A stretch of 64,000 bases of DNA from Vibrio pomeroyi (GTDB lineage: Bacteria > Pseudomonadota > Gammaproteobacteria > Enterobacterales > Vibrionaceae): assembly GCF_024347595.1 (NCBI RefSeq), contig NZ_AP025506.1:2356001-2420000 (forward strand). The letters run 5' to 3'. The notes under the pieces are model-generated. The model was not told the DNA's origin. It saw nothing but the letters and a program-made list of their open reading frames with translations, and did not search any database. The position numbers and the translations under genes are program-made. Below are positions 17,999-27,390 of this stretch, one piece after another. The first letter of the stretch is position 1, and each line of letters opens with the position of its first letter.

Positions 17999-18676
17999 AT
18001 GAAACGAGTTCTATTAGTCGAAGATAACCGTGAAATTGCAGGTGTCTTGTTTGATTATTTTGAGTGTATTGGCATGGAACTCGATTACGCGGACAATGGT
18101 GAGCTTGGCCTGCAACTCGCGTTAGATAATTCATTTGATATCATTATCTTAGATTTGATGTTGCCACGAATGGACGGCCTAACGGTATGTAATAAACTGC
18201 GAGATCAAGGCAACGCGACACCCATTTTGATGCTGACTGCACTGGATAGCCGTGAAGACATGTTGAAAGGCTTTGAACATGGTGCCGATGATTACCTTAC
18301 CAAGCCTTTTGATTTGGATATTCTGGAAGCAAGAATGAACGCGCTAGTTCGCCGTTACCGTGGAAAAGTCGCCTCTTCGAAACTCCAGTTCGATGAACTC
18401 ACCATCGACCAAAAGACTCGTAAAGCTTACCGCCAAGACAAGTTACTTGCGCTGAACCCAACCACTTACACCATACTTGAGATGCTTTGCCAAAACGCAC
18501 CTGAAGTGGTCACTCGCGAAGATATCTCATACAAACTGTGGGAAGAAGACGAACCCAATAACGATGTGTTACGCAGTCACATCTATCAACTGCGTAACCA
18601 ACTCGACAAACCTTTCGACACGCAAATGTTGATTACCGTACCTAAAGTTGGATTCCGTTTGGAGTCGGCGAATTGA
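17999..18676 (+). CDS. OmpR/PhoB-family response regulator
   Basis: A 225-residue response regulator. The receiver domain has the acidic pocket E8-D9, phospho-acceptor D52 in ILDLMLPRMDG, T80 and K102 (YLTKPFD). The C-terminal winged helix includes LNPTTYTILEMLCQNAPEVVTREDISYKLW and HIYQLRNQLDKPF. It overlaps the kinase gene by 4 bp (TTGA), so the two are translationally coupled. Its divergent placement from the glycosyltransferase operon suggests, but does not prove, that it controls it. Confidence 0.93.
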   Translation: MKRVLLVEDNREIAGVLFDYFECIGMELDYADNGELGLQLALDNSFDIIILDLMLPRMDGLTVCNKLRDQGNATPILMLTALDSREDMLKGFEHGADDYLTKPFDLDILEARMNALVRRYRGKVASSKLQFDELTIDQKTRKAYRQDKLLALNPTTYTILEMLCQNAPEVVTREDISYKLWEEDEPNNDVLRSHIYQLRNQLDKPFDTQMLITVPKVGFRLESAN

Positions 18677-19971
18677 TCTTAAATGTCCTCACGAGCACCA
18701 AGACCTTAACCGGCCGCCTAGCGCTTTTCTTTGGGTTAATGGCCGTGATTGTGTCGGCATTCGTCTATGTGGTTTTTATCGCCGCACTGTACTTATCAGA
18801 AGACCGAGTTGGTGAAAGACGCATCCTGATTGATCGCAACTATGCGGTAGGCTTATTCCAAGCCGGTGAGAGTGGCGAGTTAAGAATTGATGACCTAACC
18901 ATCGCCTACAACGACCCGTCGTTCATACCTCCAGAATACAAAAAGTACGTTGAAGGTAAAGAGAGCTTTGTTGGCGAGGTTGGTGAAGAGCCAGACTCAC
19001 GCATGGTGTATGTCGGAGAGTATTCTGATGAAGGTGAAACCCACCCAATCATCCTGCTTTCTGAAATAGACCGCGTTGAATTTGATATTTACGAATTGGT
19101 GTACGCGACCACTTTTGTACTAACCCTACTCTCCATTCTGATTTTTAGCTTTGGGGCGCTGCTCTATCGATTGTCTAAGCGCCTAATTGAACCCTTCAAC
19201 TCCCTTTCTGAACAACTCGAATCCAATAAGCTCAATCTAAACGAAGAATTTGGTGTGAGTGATGACGCCGCGGTGGAATTCCGTCAATTGACCGATCAAC
19301 TCAATCAATATCGCCGAGAAATCAATTCGTTAGTCAAACGTGAACAAGCCTTTGCTCGCTATTCAAGTCATGAATTAAGAACACCTCTGACTGTCGCTCG
19401 TGGGGCGAATAAGCTGCTCCTTCGCAGCGAAACAACCGAGTTTCAATCTCGACAGGTTGAACGCATTGATGAAGCCATTGTTCAAATGTCTGAAATGGTC
19501 GATGCTCTGCTTGGACTGGTTCGCTATGAAAGAAACAGTGACGATGCACCGCTGCGTTTATTCAGCCAGCAAGAGCTAGAGACGATCGTTTCTAAAAACT
19601 CGTTGCAGGCTGACGAAAAGAAAGTCGAGATAACCTTACAAGTTCAATCCGAACCAACCATTCAAGCCACCAGCGCGATCATGAATATGTTGGTCGGAAA
19701 CTTGTTGAGGAACGCGATTGCAGCAACCAATAGCGGAACAGTAACGATCACCCTTTCCCAAGGCAGTCTTGTTATTGAAGACCAAGGCGAAGGTCTGCAG
19801 GAACAATACAACCCGAATGGACACGGGCTAGGATTGTTGATTGTCGATGACTTGTGCCAGCGTTTTGATTGGGACTTTGAATTGTTCAATCGCAGCTGTG
19901 GTGGATGCACCGCCAAGATCACCTTCCAAGCCGATTCATCTGCATCAATATCGAACGAAAACTTGATTTAG
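18673..19971 (+). CDS. Sensor histidine kinase
   Basis: A 432-residue membrane kinase starting at TTG, with GGAG about 9 bases upstream and overlapping the regulator stop. Two membrane helices (about residues 16-40 and 142-168) enclose a periplasmic sensor of about 100 residues that is notably acidic (VEGKESFVGEVGEEPDSR). The HisKA motif is YSSHELRTPLTVARG. The ATPase domain shows GNLLRNAIAATN, EDQGEGL and GHGLGLLIVDDLC. The periplasmic domain does not match a sensor I recognise; the acidic character recalls cation- or cationic-peptide-sensing kinases, which would fit control of envelope glycosylation, but this is inference. Confidence 0.92.
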   Translation: MILNVLTSTKTLTGRLALFFGLMAVIVSAFVYVVFIAALYLSEDRVGERRILIDRNYAVGLFQAGESGELRIDDLTIAYNDPSFIPPEYKKYVEGKESFVGEVGEEPDSRMVYVGEYSDEGETHPIILLSEIDRVEFDIYELVYATTFVLTLLSILIFSFGALLYRLSKRLIEPFNSLSEQLESNKLNLNEEFGVSDDAAVEFRQLTDQLNQYRREINSLVKREQAFARYSSHELRTPLTVARGANKLLLRSETTEFQSRQVERIDEAIVQMSEMVDALLGLVRYERNSDDAPLRLFSQQELETIVSKNSLQADEKKVEITLQVQSEPTIQATSAIMNMLVGNLLRNAIAATNSGTVTITLSQGSLVIEDQGEGLQEQYNPNGHGLGLLIVDDLCQRFDWDFELFNRSCGGCTAKITFQADSSASISNENLI

Positions 19972-20024
19972 TTGGTTTACAGCCGCCTCTGGCTACTAGA
20001 TACTCGTCCGTCCTATTTGATTTA

Positions 20025-20056
20025 AAAATGCTGGCTCTTTAGTCAGCATTTTGTTT
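20025..20056 (+). terminator. Rho-independent terminator after the two-component operon
   Basis: A 12-bp stem (AAAATGCTGGCT with AGTCAGCATTTT, one G-U pair) and a 4-base loop, ending in a T-rich tail immediately before the next gene. Confidence 0.85.
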
Positions 20057-20063
20057 AAGTGCG

Positions 20064-20993
20064 ATGAAACTAAATAATAGCCCTGTAACTCAGCATCAAT
20101 TTAACGACCACACCTTTTTCTTAAAGCGTGACGATCAGCTTCACTCCCACTTTTGCGGCAACAAAGCCCGCAAGTTCATGAAGCTGCTGGAAGACGAGCA
20201 CCCAGAAACCACAACCTTGATCAGCTATGGTTCTGCGCAGGCTAACTCTCTGTTCTCACTCGCGGCACTGGCAAAGATCAAAGGTTGGACGCTTGAGTTC
20301 TACGTCGATCATCTTCCCCAGTGGTTACTAGAACGCCCAATCGGTAATTACCGTGGTGCCATTGATCTTGGCGCTAAGGTGATTTCAGTCAAAGAGACAG
20401 GCTCTGGACTTCATCCACAAGCGTATATTGAGCAAGTCAGACAACCTGACTCCCATTGCATTGTATTACCAGAAGGTGGACGCTCTCAGCTTGCTGAGTA
20501 TGGTGTTAAACAACTGGCGATGGAAATACTGAGCTGGACTCGCTTCGAAAACCAACACGATTTTGTGGTCGCACTGCCCGCAGGGACAGGCAGCACAGCT
20601 CTCTATCTTCATAAGCATTTAAAACTGCACAACATTCCAGTGTTAACCTGTGCTTGTGTTGGTGGCAGTGACTATTTAACGCAGCAATTTAATGAGCTAG
20701 GTGAAACCGATCATCCACAGATCTTATCCCTCGAAACCAAACACCACTTTGGAAAATTGTATCAACAGGATTATCAAACTTGGTTGGGTCTACAAGAGCA
20801 AACCGACATCGAGTTTGACCTGCTTTACGACCCATTGATGTGGCAATGCTTAGAACAATGGCAAGAAGATAACCCAACCAAAACCATTATCTACATTCAC
20901 CAAGGTGGCATCTTAGGTAACGAATCGATGCTGCCACGCTACCAGCGAAAATATCCAGATATGTGCCGCAGCACGACCAACGCTTCCTGGTAA
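20064..20993 (+). CDS. PLP-dependent ACC deaminase / D-cysteine desulfhydrase family protein
   Basis: A 309-residue fold-type II PLP enzyme. The PLP lysine lies in CGNKARKFMK (K34); LISYGSAQANSLFSLAALAKIKG follows and corresponds to the substrate-carboxylate loop; PAGTGSTALYL binds the cofactor phosphate; YIHQGGILG is near the end. Family members include 1-aminocyclopropane-1-carboxylate deaminase and D-cysteine desulfhydrase; in vibrios the latter type of activity is more likely, but substrate cannot be read from sequence. Single gene with flanking terminators. Confidence 0.85.
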   Translation: MKLNNSPVTQHQFNDHTFFLKRDDQLHSHFCGNKARKFMKLLEDEHPETTTLISYGSAQANSLFSLAALAKIKGWTLEFYVDHLPQWLLERPIGNYRGAIDLGAKVISVKETGSGLHPQAYIEQVRQPDSHCIVLPEGGRSQLAEYGVKQLAMEILSWTRFENQHDFVVALPAGTGSTALYLHKHLKLHNIPVLTCACVGGSDYLTQQFNELGETDHPQILSLETKHHFGKLYQQDYQTWLGLQEQTDIEFDLLYDPLMWQCLEQWQEDNPTKTIIYIHQGGILGNESMLPRYQRKYPDMCRSTTNASW

Positions 20994-21050
20994 TTGCATT
21001 CCCTCACCTAGATCTGGATATGCAAATTTCCGTAATCTAAGAACTCTGTT

Positions 21051-21086
21051 AAACAGTCATCACACTGCATACGTGATGGCTGTTTT
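21051..21086 (+). terminator. Rho-independent terminator after the PLP enzyme gene
   Basis: A 13-bp stem (AAACAGTCATCAC with GTGATGGCTGTTT, one G-U pair) around a 9-base loop, ending in four T residues. Confidence 0.8.
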
Positions 21087-21210
21087 AGCATTTCCCCTTC
21101 ATTTTTCACCTCTACTCTAACACTTCAAATTAGAAACAGAAATCTGGCGAGAATCATCGCGTTATCTATACTTTCGATTGGAACGTCATTGTCATCTAAA
21201 GGAATAACGC

Positions 21211-21948
21211 ATGCGAAAACTCACTACACTCGGCCTGTTTTCAGTTTTACTACCCTTTTCAGCAATTTCTGGAGAAAACGTCACTTACCAAGTCGACGGT
21301 ATGGACTACGAAGGTTATTGGAGTGAAGCCAGCGACCAAGCGCCTTTGGTACTACTCATTCACGATTGGGATGGCTTAACTGATTACGAAAAGAAGCGTT
21401 CTGAGATGCTCAACGAACTCGGTTACAACGTGTTCGCCATCGACCTATTTGGTAAAGGCATCCGCCCAACCGAAGTCAAAGATAAAAAGCAACACACAGG
21501 TGAACTGTATAAAGACCGAGAGAAAATGCGTGCGCTGCTCAACGCTGGAGCCATGGAAGCGAAAAGACTTGGCGGCAACTTAGATAACAACGTAATGATG
21601 GGATACTGCTTTGGTGGGGCTGCTGTATTGGAAGCTGCTCGTGCGGGCATTCCTTCGAAGGCTTACGTCACCTTCCATGGCGGTTTATCAACACCACAAG
21701 GCCAAGACTACTCGCAGACTAAGGCTCCGGTTGTCGTATTCCATGGCACGGCTGATACCATGATTTCAATGCAAGATTTTGGCAACCTTGCCGCTGAACT
21801 TGAAACGACTAAAGTTCCCCATGAAATGATCACCTACAGTGGCGCCCCACATGCGTTTACCGTGTTCGGCTCTAATAATTACCAAAATGAAGCTGACCAA
21901 AAATCGTGGGAACGATTCACGCATGTATTAGAAACCACCACCCGATAA
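21211..21948 (+). CDS. Secreted dienelactone hydrolase family protein
   Basis: A 245-residue alpha/beta hydrolase with a Sec signal peptide (MRKLTTLGLFSVLLPFSAIS). The dienelactone-hydrolase triad is visible: nucleophile Cys in MGYCFGGAA, Asp in HGTADTM and His in GAPHAFTV. The early motif LVLLIHDWDGLTDYEKKRSEMLNELGY is typical of the family. Most dienelactone hydrolases are cytoplasmic, so a periplasmic location is inferred from the signal peptide. Substrate is unknown. It stands alone. Confidence 0.87.
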   Translation: MRKLTTLGLFSVLLPFSAISGENVTYQVDGMDYEGYWSEASDQAPLVLLIHDWDGLTDYEKKRSEMLNELGYNVFAIDLFGKGIRPTEVKDKKQHTGELYKDREKMRALLNAGAMEAKRLGGNLDNNVMMGYCFGGAAVLEAARAGIPSKAYVTFHGGLSTPQGQDYSQTKAPVVVFHGTADTMISMQDFGNLAAELETTKVPHEMITYSGAPHAFTVFGSNNYQNEADQKSWERFTHVLETTTR

Positions 21949-21960
21949 AGCGCGATACTC

Positions 21961-21999
21961 AAACAAAATCAGCCCATGCTTAATAAACATGGGCTGATT
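21961..21999. terminator. Terminator between the hydrolase gene and dadA-type gene
   Basis: A 12-bp perfect stem (AATCAGCCCATG and its complement) with a 9-base loop. The A-rich left flank gives a T-rich tail on the minus strand, so it works best for the dadA-type transcript; on the plus strand the tail is weak. Confidence 0.75.
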
Positions 22000-22023
22000 C
22001 GTATGACCAAGGATTTGGATGAA

Positions 22024-23277
22024 CTACATGTAACGATGGATACTCAAGTCGTCTGCTTTTATATCGCAATCAGAACCACTGACCGCACTCGCTAGTAGCT
22101 TTCCTGAGCCACATGCCATCGTCCAACCCAACGTCCCGTGACCTGTATTGGTAAACAGATTCTTAATCGGTGTTTTGCCGATGATAGGCGTGCCATCTGG
22201 CGTCATCGGCCTTAACCCTGTCCAGTATTCTGCTTTAGAGAAATCACCCGCCTGTGGGAAAAGATCTTTAATCACCATATCAATCGTAGCTTTGCGTTTT
22301 TCTGGAATCAGGTAATTGAAACCAGCAAGCTCTGCCGTCCCAGCAATACGAATACGATCATCAAAACGAGTCATCGCCACCTTATAGGTCTCATCCATAA
22401 CCGTTGACGTCGGTGACTTATCCACACTCACGATCGGCAGTGTCAGGGAGTAGCCCTTCACTGGATAAACAGGAATCGATAAATCCACTTGCTTGAGTAG
22501 TTCACGAGAATAGCTTCCCGAAGCCACCACATAAGCGTCCGCTTTGAATTCACCTTGAGTTGTCGTAATGCTCTTGATGGTTTGGTTCTGATGATTCAAA
22601 CTCACCACTTCAGTATCAAATACAAACTGGACGCCAAGCGCCTTGGCTTTCTCAGTTAAGGCTAAACAGAACTGGTGGCAATCACCGGTTTCATCATGAG
22701 GTAAGTACAAACCGCCCACCAGCTTGTCTTTCACGTCAGCTAATCCCGGTTCCACCGAAAGACACTGCTCAACACCAAACAGCGAGTGTTCGATTCCACT
22801 CTCTTTTAGCAGCTTCATATCCTGCTGAATAGCGTCCAGTTGCTTCTCGCTTCTGAATACTTGTAAGGTGCCTTTCTGCCTCCCCTCGTAAGCCAAATGT
22901 TCACTGGTTCTTAGGTGAGTGAGACATTCTCGGCTGTAGTTTGCCACTCTTAACATACGAGACTTATTCACGGCGTATTTAGCTTCATTACAATTGGCGA
23001 GCATCTTAGTCGCCCAAGAAACTAATTCGGGAGAAAGTGACGGCTTCACTTTTAGTGGCGCATGCTCTTGGGTGAGCCACTTCATCGCTTTCAACGGAAT
23101 ACCAGGCGCCGCCCATGGTGATGAATAACCGTAAGAAATTTGCCCGGCATTCGCAAAACTGGTTTCTTTACCACTGCTATCCTGGCGGTCAATAACCGTC
23201 ACCGAGTGGCCCTCTTTCGCTAGATACCAAGCACTGGTCAACCCAATAACACCGCTGCCAATTACAATTACTTCCAT
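22024..23277 (-). CDS. dadA: D-amino acid dehydrogenase, DadA family
   Basis: A 417-residue FAD-dependent dehydrogenase of the DAO/DadA family that oxidises D-amino acids and passes electrons to the respiratory chain at the inner membrane. It has the FAD-binding IVIGSGVIGLTSAWYLAKEG at residues 4-23, the FANAGQISYGYSSPWAAPG motif typical of DadA, EYWTGLRPMTPDGTPIIG and GHGTLGWTMACGSGKLL near the C-terminus. The usual alanine racemase partner is absent here. A LysR regulator on the same strand follows it, but a 304-bp gap separates them. Confidence 0.9.
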   Translation of the reverse strand: MEVIVIGSGVIGLTSAWYLAKEGHSVTVIDRQDSSGKETSFANAGQISYGYSSPWAAPGIPLKAMKWLTQEHAPLKVKPSLSPELVSWATKMLANCNEAKYAVNKSRMLRVANYSRECLTHLRTSEHLAYEGRQKGTLQVFRSEKQLDAIQQDMKLLKESGIEHSLFGVEQCLSVEPGLADVKDKLVGGLYLPHDETGDCHQFCLALTEKAKALGVQFVFDTEVVSLNHQNQTIKSITTTQGEFKADAYVVASGSYSRELLKQVDLSIPVYPVKGYSLTLPIVSVDKSPTSTVMDETYKVAMTRFDDRIRIAGTAELAGFNYLIPEKRKATIDMVIKDLFPQAGDFSKAEYWTGLRPMTPDGTPIIGKTPIKNLFTNTGHGTLGWTMACGSGKLLASAVSGSDCDIKADDLSIHRYM

Positions 23278-23581
23278 TCTCTTCCCCTAATATCCGACAC
23301 AGCAAAATGTGTCGAACACTGTTGTCTGTTTCAAACTACTTTCGTTAATAATTTGTAACTTATTCAGCGTGCGTTGACTTAACAATGCATACAGTGTTGA
23401 TAAAAAATCAATTCACTAGTAATTAGGGAGGATGAATATGGGAAGTGTGATGTTGGGGTGCTTATAGAGCTTCAAGAAATAGGCTTATTACTAAGATACA
23501 GCCCTCTACGAGGATAGGAATACCGAAGCTTTAGCGGAATGAAGTTAGGTGCTGTGATTATCTGCACTAACCCACTTCAAC
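23278..23581. promoter_or_regulatory. Upstream region of the dadA-type gene
   Basis: About 300 bases with no gene. Immediately upstream of the dehydrogenase start is CGACAC/GTGTCG (23295-23300 and 23309-23314) with an 8-base spacer. Further up, AACACTGT (23315-23322) and ACAGTGTT (23391-23398) are inverted copies 68 bp apart. These could be regulator sites; nothing else stands out. Confidence 0.35.
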
Positions 23582-24508
23582 TTAAATATTGTGGGCGTCG
23601 TGACTTAAGAAAGTGGCGTTTTCGAGCAGGAAATCTAAAAAGGTTTCGGCTTGCAGAGTCAGAGCTCGACCTCTGAGAGATTGAACTTTCACAGTTGCTT
23701 TCGAGAACATGTCTAGCTCAGTCGCAACTACTTCTATTTGTCCGGACTTAATCTCATCGAGCACCGTGAGTTTGGGCATAAAAGTCACGCCTAGTCCTGC
23801 CGATACAAAGTTGGTTAATGCGGTTACCGAGTTGGTTTGAAGTTTTGGCTGCAAGGTAAGATGAGAGTTTTGTTCGGCCTGCTTTACTAGCCTCCCCATG
23901 CCTGTCGAATTGTCGATCAAAGCAATAGAAGCCTCTCTAATGTCTTGCAGTGTCACTGGTGTTTCTTGCATCGTCAGTACGTGCCCTTTTGGAGCGATAA
24001 GCTCTAGAGGGTGGCTACGTTCAACGTGTGAATGCAGTTTTGGGTGCGGTGCAGACGCATAGGTAATCGCGAAATCGATCTGTTGGTCTTCCAGCATTTT
24101 CACGGCATCCAATGCACCCGCAATCTCAATCGATAAATTGATATCAGGGTATCGAGCCATGAAAGTCTGCATCGGTTTAGAGACCAAGTTAGTGATAAAC
24201 CCTTCCCCAATCGCAATGCTAACGTTACCGCCCTTGAGGTTTTTCAACTTGGTTAGACGTGCAAGTACCGCCGTTTCACTGCGAACGATGGAGCGATAGT
24301 AGTTTAACAATTCGTTGCCCGCCTCAGTCAGCAGTGATTGACGATTATTGCGTTCCCACACCTTCATTTCTGCTTGTGCTTCAAGCTGCGTCAGCATTCT
24401 ACTCATTGCTGCAGGGTCAACGTTCATCATCTTAGATGCCTTACGCAGCGACCCATATTTTGATAAAGCATTCAGGTACTCAAGCGCACGGAGATTAAAG
24501 TGATGCAT
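23582..24508 (-). CDS. LysR-family transcriptional regulator
   Basis: A 308-residue LysR-type regulator. The DNA-binding part has FNLRALEYLNALSKYGSLRKASKMMNVDPAAMSRMLTQLEAQ, and the effector domain includes GGNVSIAIGEGFITNL and NFVSAGLGVTFMP. I use the ATG at 24508, which has AGGAAG upstream at good spacing; nine more codons are open upstream but lack a site. It lies upstream of the dadA-type gene in the same orientation, and is the best candidate for its regulator by position; the target is not shown by the sequence. Confidence 0.85.
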   Translation of the reverse strand: MHHFNLRALEYLNALSKYGSLRKASKMMNVDPAAMSRMLTQLEAQAEMKVWERNNRQSLLTEAGNELLNYYRSIVRSETAVLARLTKLKNLKGGNVSIAIGEGFITNLVSKPMQTFMARYPDINLSIEIAGALDAVKMLEDQQIDFAITYASAPHPKLHSHVERSHPLELIAPKGHVLTMQETPVTLQDIREASIALIDNSTGMGRLVKQAEQNSHLTLQPKLQTNSVTALTNFVSAGLGVTFMPKLTVLDEIKSGQIEVVATELDMFSKATVKVQSLRGRALTLQAETFLDFLLENATFLSHDAHNI

Positions 24509-24683
24509 ACAACTTCCTTGTGATTCGACTGACACAAGACAAGCGTCTCACAGTTTTCTCAATCGCCCATCTAGGAATTGAGTTACCGACATAGCAAGTT
24601 TGTAAGTTGTGGTCTGAGTCACCAACAAAAGTCCAGAAAGCGCGATAGACGCCATCTAAAAGACGCAAGTATTCGCCCCTAAC

Positions 24684-24726
24684 AAAAAAAACACAGCTCA
24701 ATTCAACGAAGAAATGAGCTGTGTTT
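24684..24726 (-). terminator. Terminator of the TRAP transporter operon
   Basis: A 12-bp stem (24689-24700 with 24715-24726) read on the minus strand is followed by seven T residues. It lies just after the HAD phosphatase gene and ends the leftward operon. Confidence 0.85.
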
Positions 24727-24765
24727 GATGTTAACTAACGGCTGTTTGAAGCCGATAACTAGTGG

Positions 24766-25551
24766 CTATTTTAACGTAAGCAACTTATCGACAAACTCTG
24801 AGAAACCGTACCCGCCGGGTTTGCTCATCACTACTGATGGATGATGTTCAAGTCGATCCCAATAGTGTTGGATATTGGCCACACCAACACTGTTCGGCAA
24901 AATTTCAAACATGTATTGATCGTTCATCGAGTCACCGACATAGCAACTTCGCTCGACGATCTCTTGGTCAGATAGCCCCTTCTCTTTGAGAAAAGCAGTC
25001 GATGTTGCTTTCTTAGAGTGTTCACCATACCAAGCATTAATGTGAATAGAGCTTGCTGTCGCGTGAGCGCCTAACGCGTGAATCTTAGAGACTATCTCTT
25101 CAATAATCGCATCATCAACTTTCGGACGGTTTTGACCGATATCGATCGCAACCTCACACAAACGGTAAGACTGGTCCAGCGTTAAACTGAGCTCTGGATA
25201 ATCGCTCAAAATAGCTAATACTTGTTCTTTCAGTTTTCTCTGATTGGCACTGACTTCTGGCAAAGGGATATCAGAACGCAATGTCAGATAGCCGTTTTTC
25301 TTTTCCATAATGAACGCGCCATTCTCGCCGAGAACCGCATCAACAGGCCACAGCTGAGCAATATGATCACACCAACCTGCACAAGCCCCCGTTACCGCAA
25401 CCACTTTCTTGCCCGAATCACGCAACTTGCTTAACGCAATCAAGGTTTCAGGCGGCAATTGACCTTGCCACGTTAAGGTGTCGTCCACATCGGTTAACAC
25501 CCAATCTATCTTTTTCCAATTTTGGTTCAATTCATTCGATACCGAATTCAT
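24766..25551 (-). CDS. HAD-superfamily (IIB, Cof/sucrose-phosphatase-like) phosphatase
   Basis: A 261-residue HAD hydrolase. Motif I is LTDVDDTLTW, motif II VVAVTGACAG, and motif IV CYVGDSMNDQYMFE, with a C2B-type cap between, as in Cof-like and mannosyl-phosphoglycerate or sucrose phosphatases. It dephosphorylates a small phosphorylated metabolite in the cytoplasm; which one is unknown. It is the last gene of the TRAP transporter operon, 35 bp after the large permease gene, so it likely acts on the imported compound or a derivative of it. Confidence 0.85.
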   Translation of the reverse strand: MNSVSNELNQNWKKIDWVLTDVDDTLTWQGQLPPETLIALSKLRDSGKKVVAVTGACAGWCDHIAQLWPVDAVLGENGAFIMEKKNGYLTLRSDIPLPEVSANQRKLKEQVLAILSDYPELSLTLDQSYRLCEVAIDIGQNRPKVDDAIIEEIVSKIHALGAHATASSIHINAWYGEHSKKATSTAFLKEKGLSDQEIVERSCYVGDSMNDQYMFEILPNSVGVANIQHYWDRLEHHPSVVMSKPGGYGFSEFVDKLLTLK

Positions 25552-25586
25552 TTCTACACCTCTAAATAATCAATCACTAAACAGTG

Positions 25587-26870
25587 TTAAAGCAAATTCG
25601 GTAAAAACATCACTAAGCTTTCAGAGAAAGTCAGCAACATCAGAACCGTGAGTAGTGCTAGCAACAACGGAGCCACTTCTTTCACGAAGTCGACCATACG
25701 AACTTTTAAAATCGAGCAAACCGTAAACATCATCGAGCCAAATGGCGGAGTCACACCACCAATCATGATATTCACTATCACGATAATGCCGAAGTGAACC
25801 GGGTTAACGCCTAGGTTAAGCACAGCAGGAAGCAGCAATGGCGTGAGTATGATCATCGCAGCGCCGCCTTCGATGAACATGCCAACCACTAACAGCAGCA
25901 AGTTAATCAACAACAGCAAGACTAACTTATTGTCGGTAAGCTCAATCAAAGCAGAAGCAACATTGTGTGGGATCTGCTCTAGCGTCATGTAGTAACCAAA
26001 CACCATGGCACCAATAATGATGAACATAACGCTACTGGTGCCCTGCACAGTCTCACGCATGATGAGCGGGATGTGTTTCAAACCCAATTGACGATAAACG
26101 AAAATGCCAATAATCGCGCAAAGCAATACGGCAATCGCACCCGCTTCTGTTGGCGTGAATAAACCGAAACGCATGCCCAGAATAATGCCGAACGGGATCA
26201 ACAGTGCCGGAATCGCTTTCAGGAAGTAATGAAAACGCTCTTTGGCAGATGCAGGCTCAGAACGAGAAGGTTTGTAACGACGTTTACGAGCAATGAAGGC
26301 AATAGTCACCATCAGCGACAACGCCATCAAAAATGCTGGAACGTAACCCGCAATAAACATTTGATGAACAGAAACGTTCGCTAACAAGGCAAAGATAATG
26401 AGGTTAATACCCGGTGGTATCACTGGGCTGATACTTGATGACGCAGCAGTCACAGCCGCCGTGAATGGCAAGTCATAACCACGCTTGGTCATTTCAGGGG
26501 CAAGAATCTTTGATTGCATCGCCGCATCCGCATTTGCAGAGCCAGAGATACCGCCCATCAGAGTACTCAACGCAACATTTACTTGAGCCAGACCACCGGT
26601 TTTATGACCAATCATCGAGTCGGCAAAGGCGAGTAAGCTCTTACTGATTCCCGCATAGTTCATCACCGAACCCACCATGATAAAGAACGGAATGGCCAAC
26701 AGCGGAAAAGACTCGGCAGAGCTAATAAAGCGCTGCATTACCAAGCTCACAGGAATAGAGTCATTGATAAAAAGAAAGTAAACCATCGCCGATGCAATTA
26801 GAGAAAACGCGATGGGGATGTTCAAAAGAAACAGAACAAACAGAATAAGGATTGGAAGATAGCTTTCCAT
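25587..26870 (-). CDS. TRAP transporter large permease (DctM family)
   Basis: A 427-residue membrane protein with about 12 helices, the sodium-coupled transport subunit of a tripartite TRAP system. DctM signatures are IPFFIMVGSVMNYAGIS, GGISGSANADAAMQSKILAPEMTKRGY, SSSISPVIPPGINLIIF and the C-terminal HFGIIVIVNIMIGGVTPPFGSMMF. It is 9 bp after the small permease gene and precedes the HAD phosphatase. Confidence 0.93.
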   Translation of the reverse strand: MESYLPILILFVLFLLNIPIAFSLIASAMVYFLFINDSIPVSLVMQRFISSAESFPLLAIPFFIMVGSVMNYAGISKSLLAFADSMIGHKTGGLAQVNVALSTLMGGISGSANADAAMQSKILAPEMTKRGYDLPFTAAVTAASSSISPVIPPGINLIIFALLANVSVHQMFIAGYVPAFLMALSLMVTIAFIARKRRYKPSRSEPASAKERFHYFLKAIPALLIPFGIILGMRFGLFTPTEAGAIAVLLCAIIGIFVYRQLGLKHIPLIMRETVQGTSSVMFIIIGAMVFGYYMTLEQIPHNVASALIELTDNKLVLLLLINLLLLVVGMFIEGGAAMIILTPLLLPAVLNLGVNPVHFGIIVIVNIMIGGVTPPFGSMMFTVCSILKVRMVDFVKEVAPLLLALLTVLMLLTFSESLVMFLPNLL

Positions 26871-26879
26871 GAATCGTAC

Positions 26880-27344
26880 CTACTTAGAAGAGCGCTTTAG
26901 AGAAGCGACATCGTTCGCGATAAATCGAACGGTGTGAATCGCCATCAATGAGAAACAAAGCAACAGCACGCCATTGATAACAAAATATGACACGCCCATT
27001 ACCGGCGTTACCTTGTTAGATAGCATGAGATATTGATAACTCAGAACCGCCATTAAAATGTTCAGAGCCAGTAGGAAAACGGAAACACATAACCTAAATG
27101 GGATTTTTGCTTTTTCTGGCAACATGGCAACCACCACGTCCACCCCCATGTGAAGCTTGTGTTTGTAACAGGAGCTAATCCCTAAGTAGACAGCCCAGAT
27201 GAAGCAAATAACCGACAGCTCTTCGCTCCACGGGACAACAAAGCCAAATCCATAACGCAAGACGACGTTAACGGTAACAACCAAAACGGTGATCGAAATA
27301 GCGATAGAAGCGAGGATTTCTTCAATATTTTTCAATAAAAACAA
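26880..27344 (-). CDS. TRAP transporter small permease (DctQ family)
   Basis: A 154-residue, four-helix membrane protein. Typical DctQ features are VNVVLRYGFGFVVPWSEELSVICFIWAVYLG and HKLHMGVDVVVAMLP. It pairs with the DctM subunit encoded 9 bp downstream. A stem-loop with a short T-tract lies between it and the upstream binding-protein gene. Confidence 0.92.
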   Translation of the reverse strand: MFLLKNIEEILASIAISITVLVVTVNVVLRYGFGFVVPWSEELSVICFIWAVYLGISSCYKHKLHMGVDVVVAMLPEKAKIPFRLCVSVFLLALNILMAVLSYQYLMLSNKVTPVMGVSYFVINGVLLLCFSLMAIHTVRFIANDVASLKRSSK

Positions 27345-27390
27345 AAGACTTCTCCAACGAAATACCTAATACGACGTGGGTATTTCAGGA

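Noticed and set aside
24495..24701. 68-codon minus-strand frame upstream of the LysR gene
   Set aside because: It overlaps the LysR 5' end in another frame and has no ribosome-binding site; its only charged content is unlike a folded protein.
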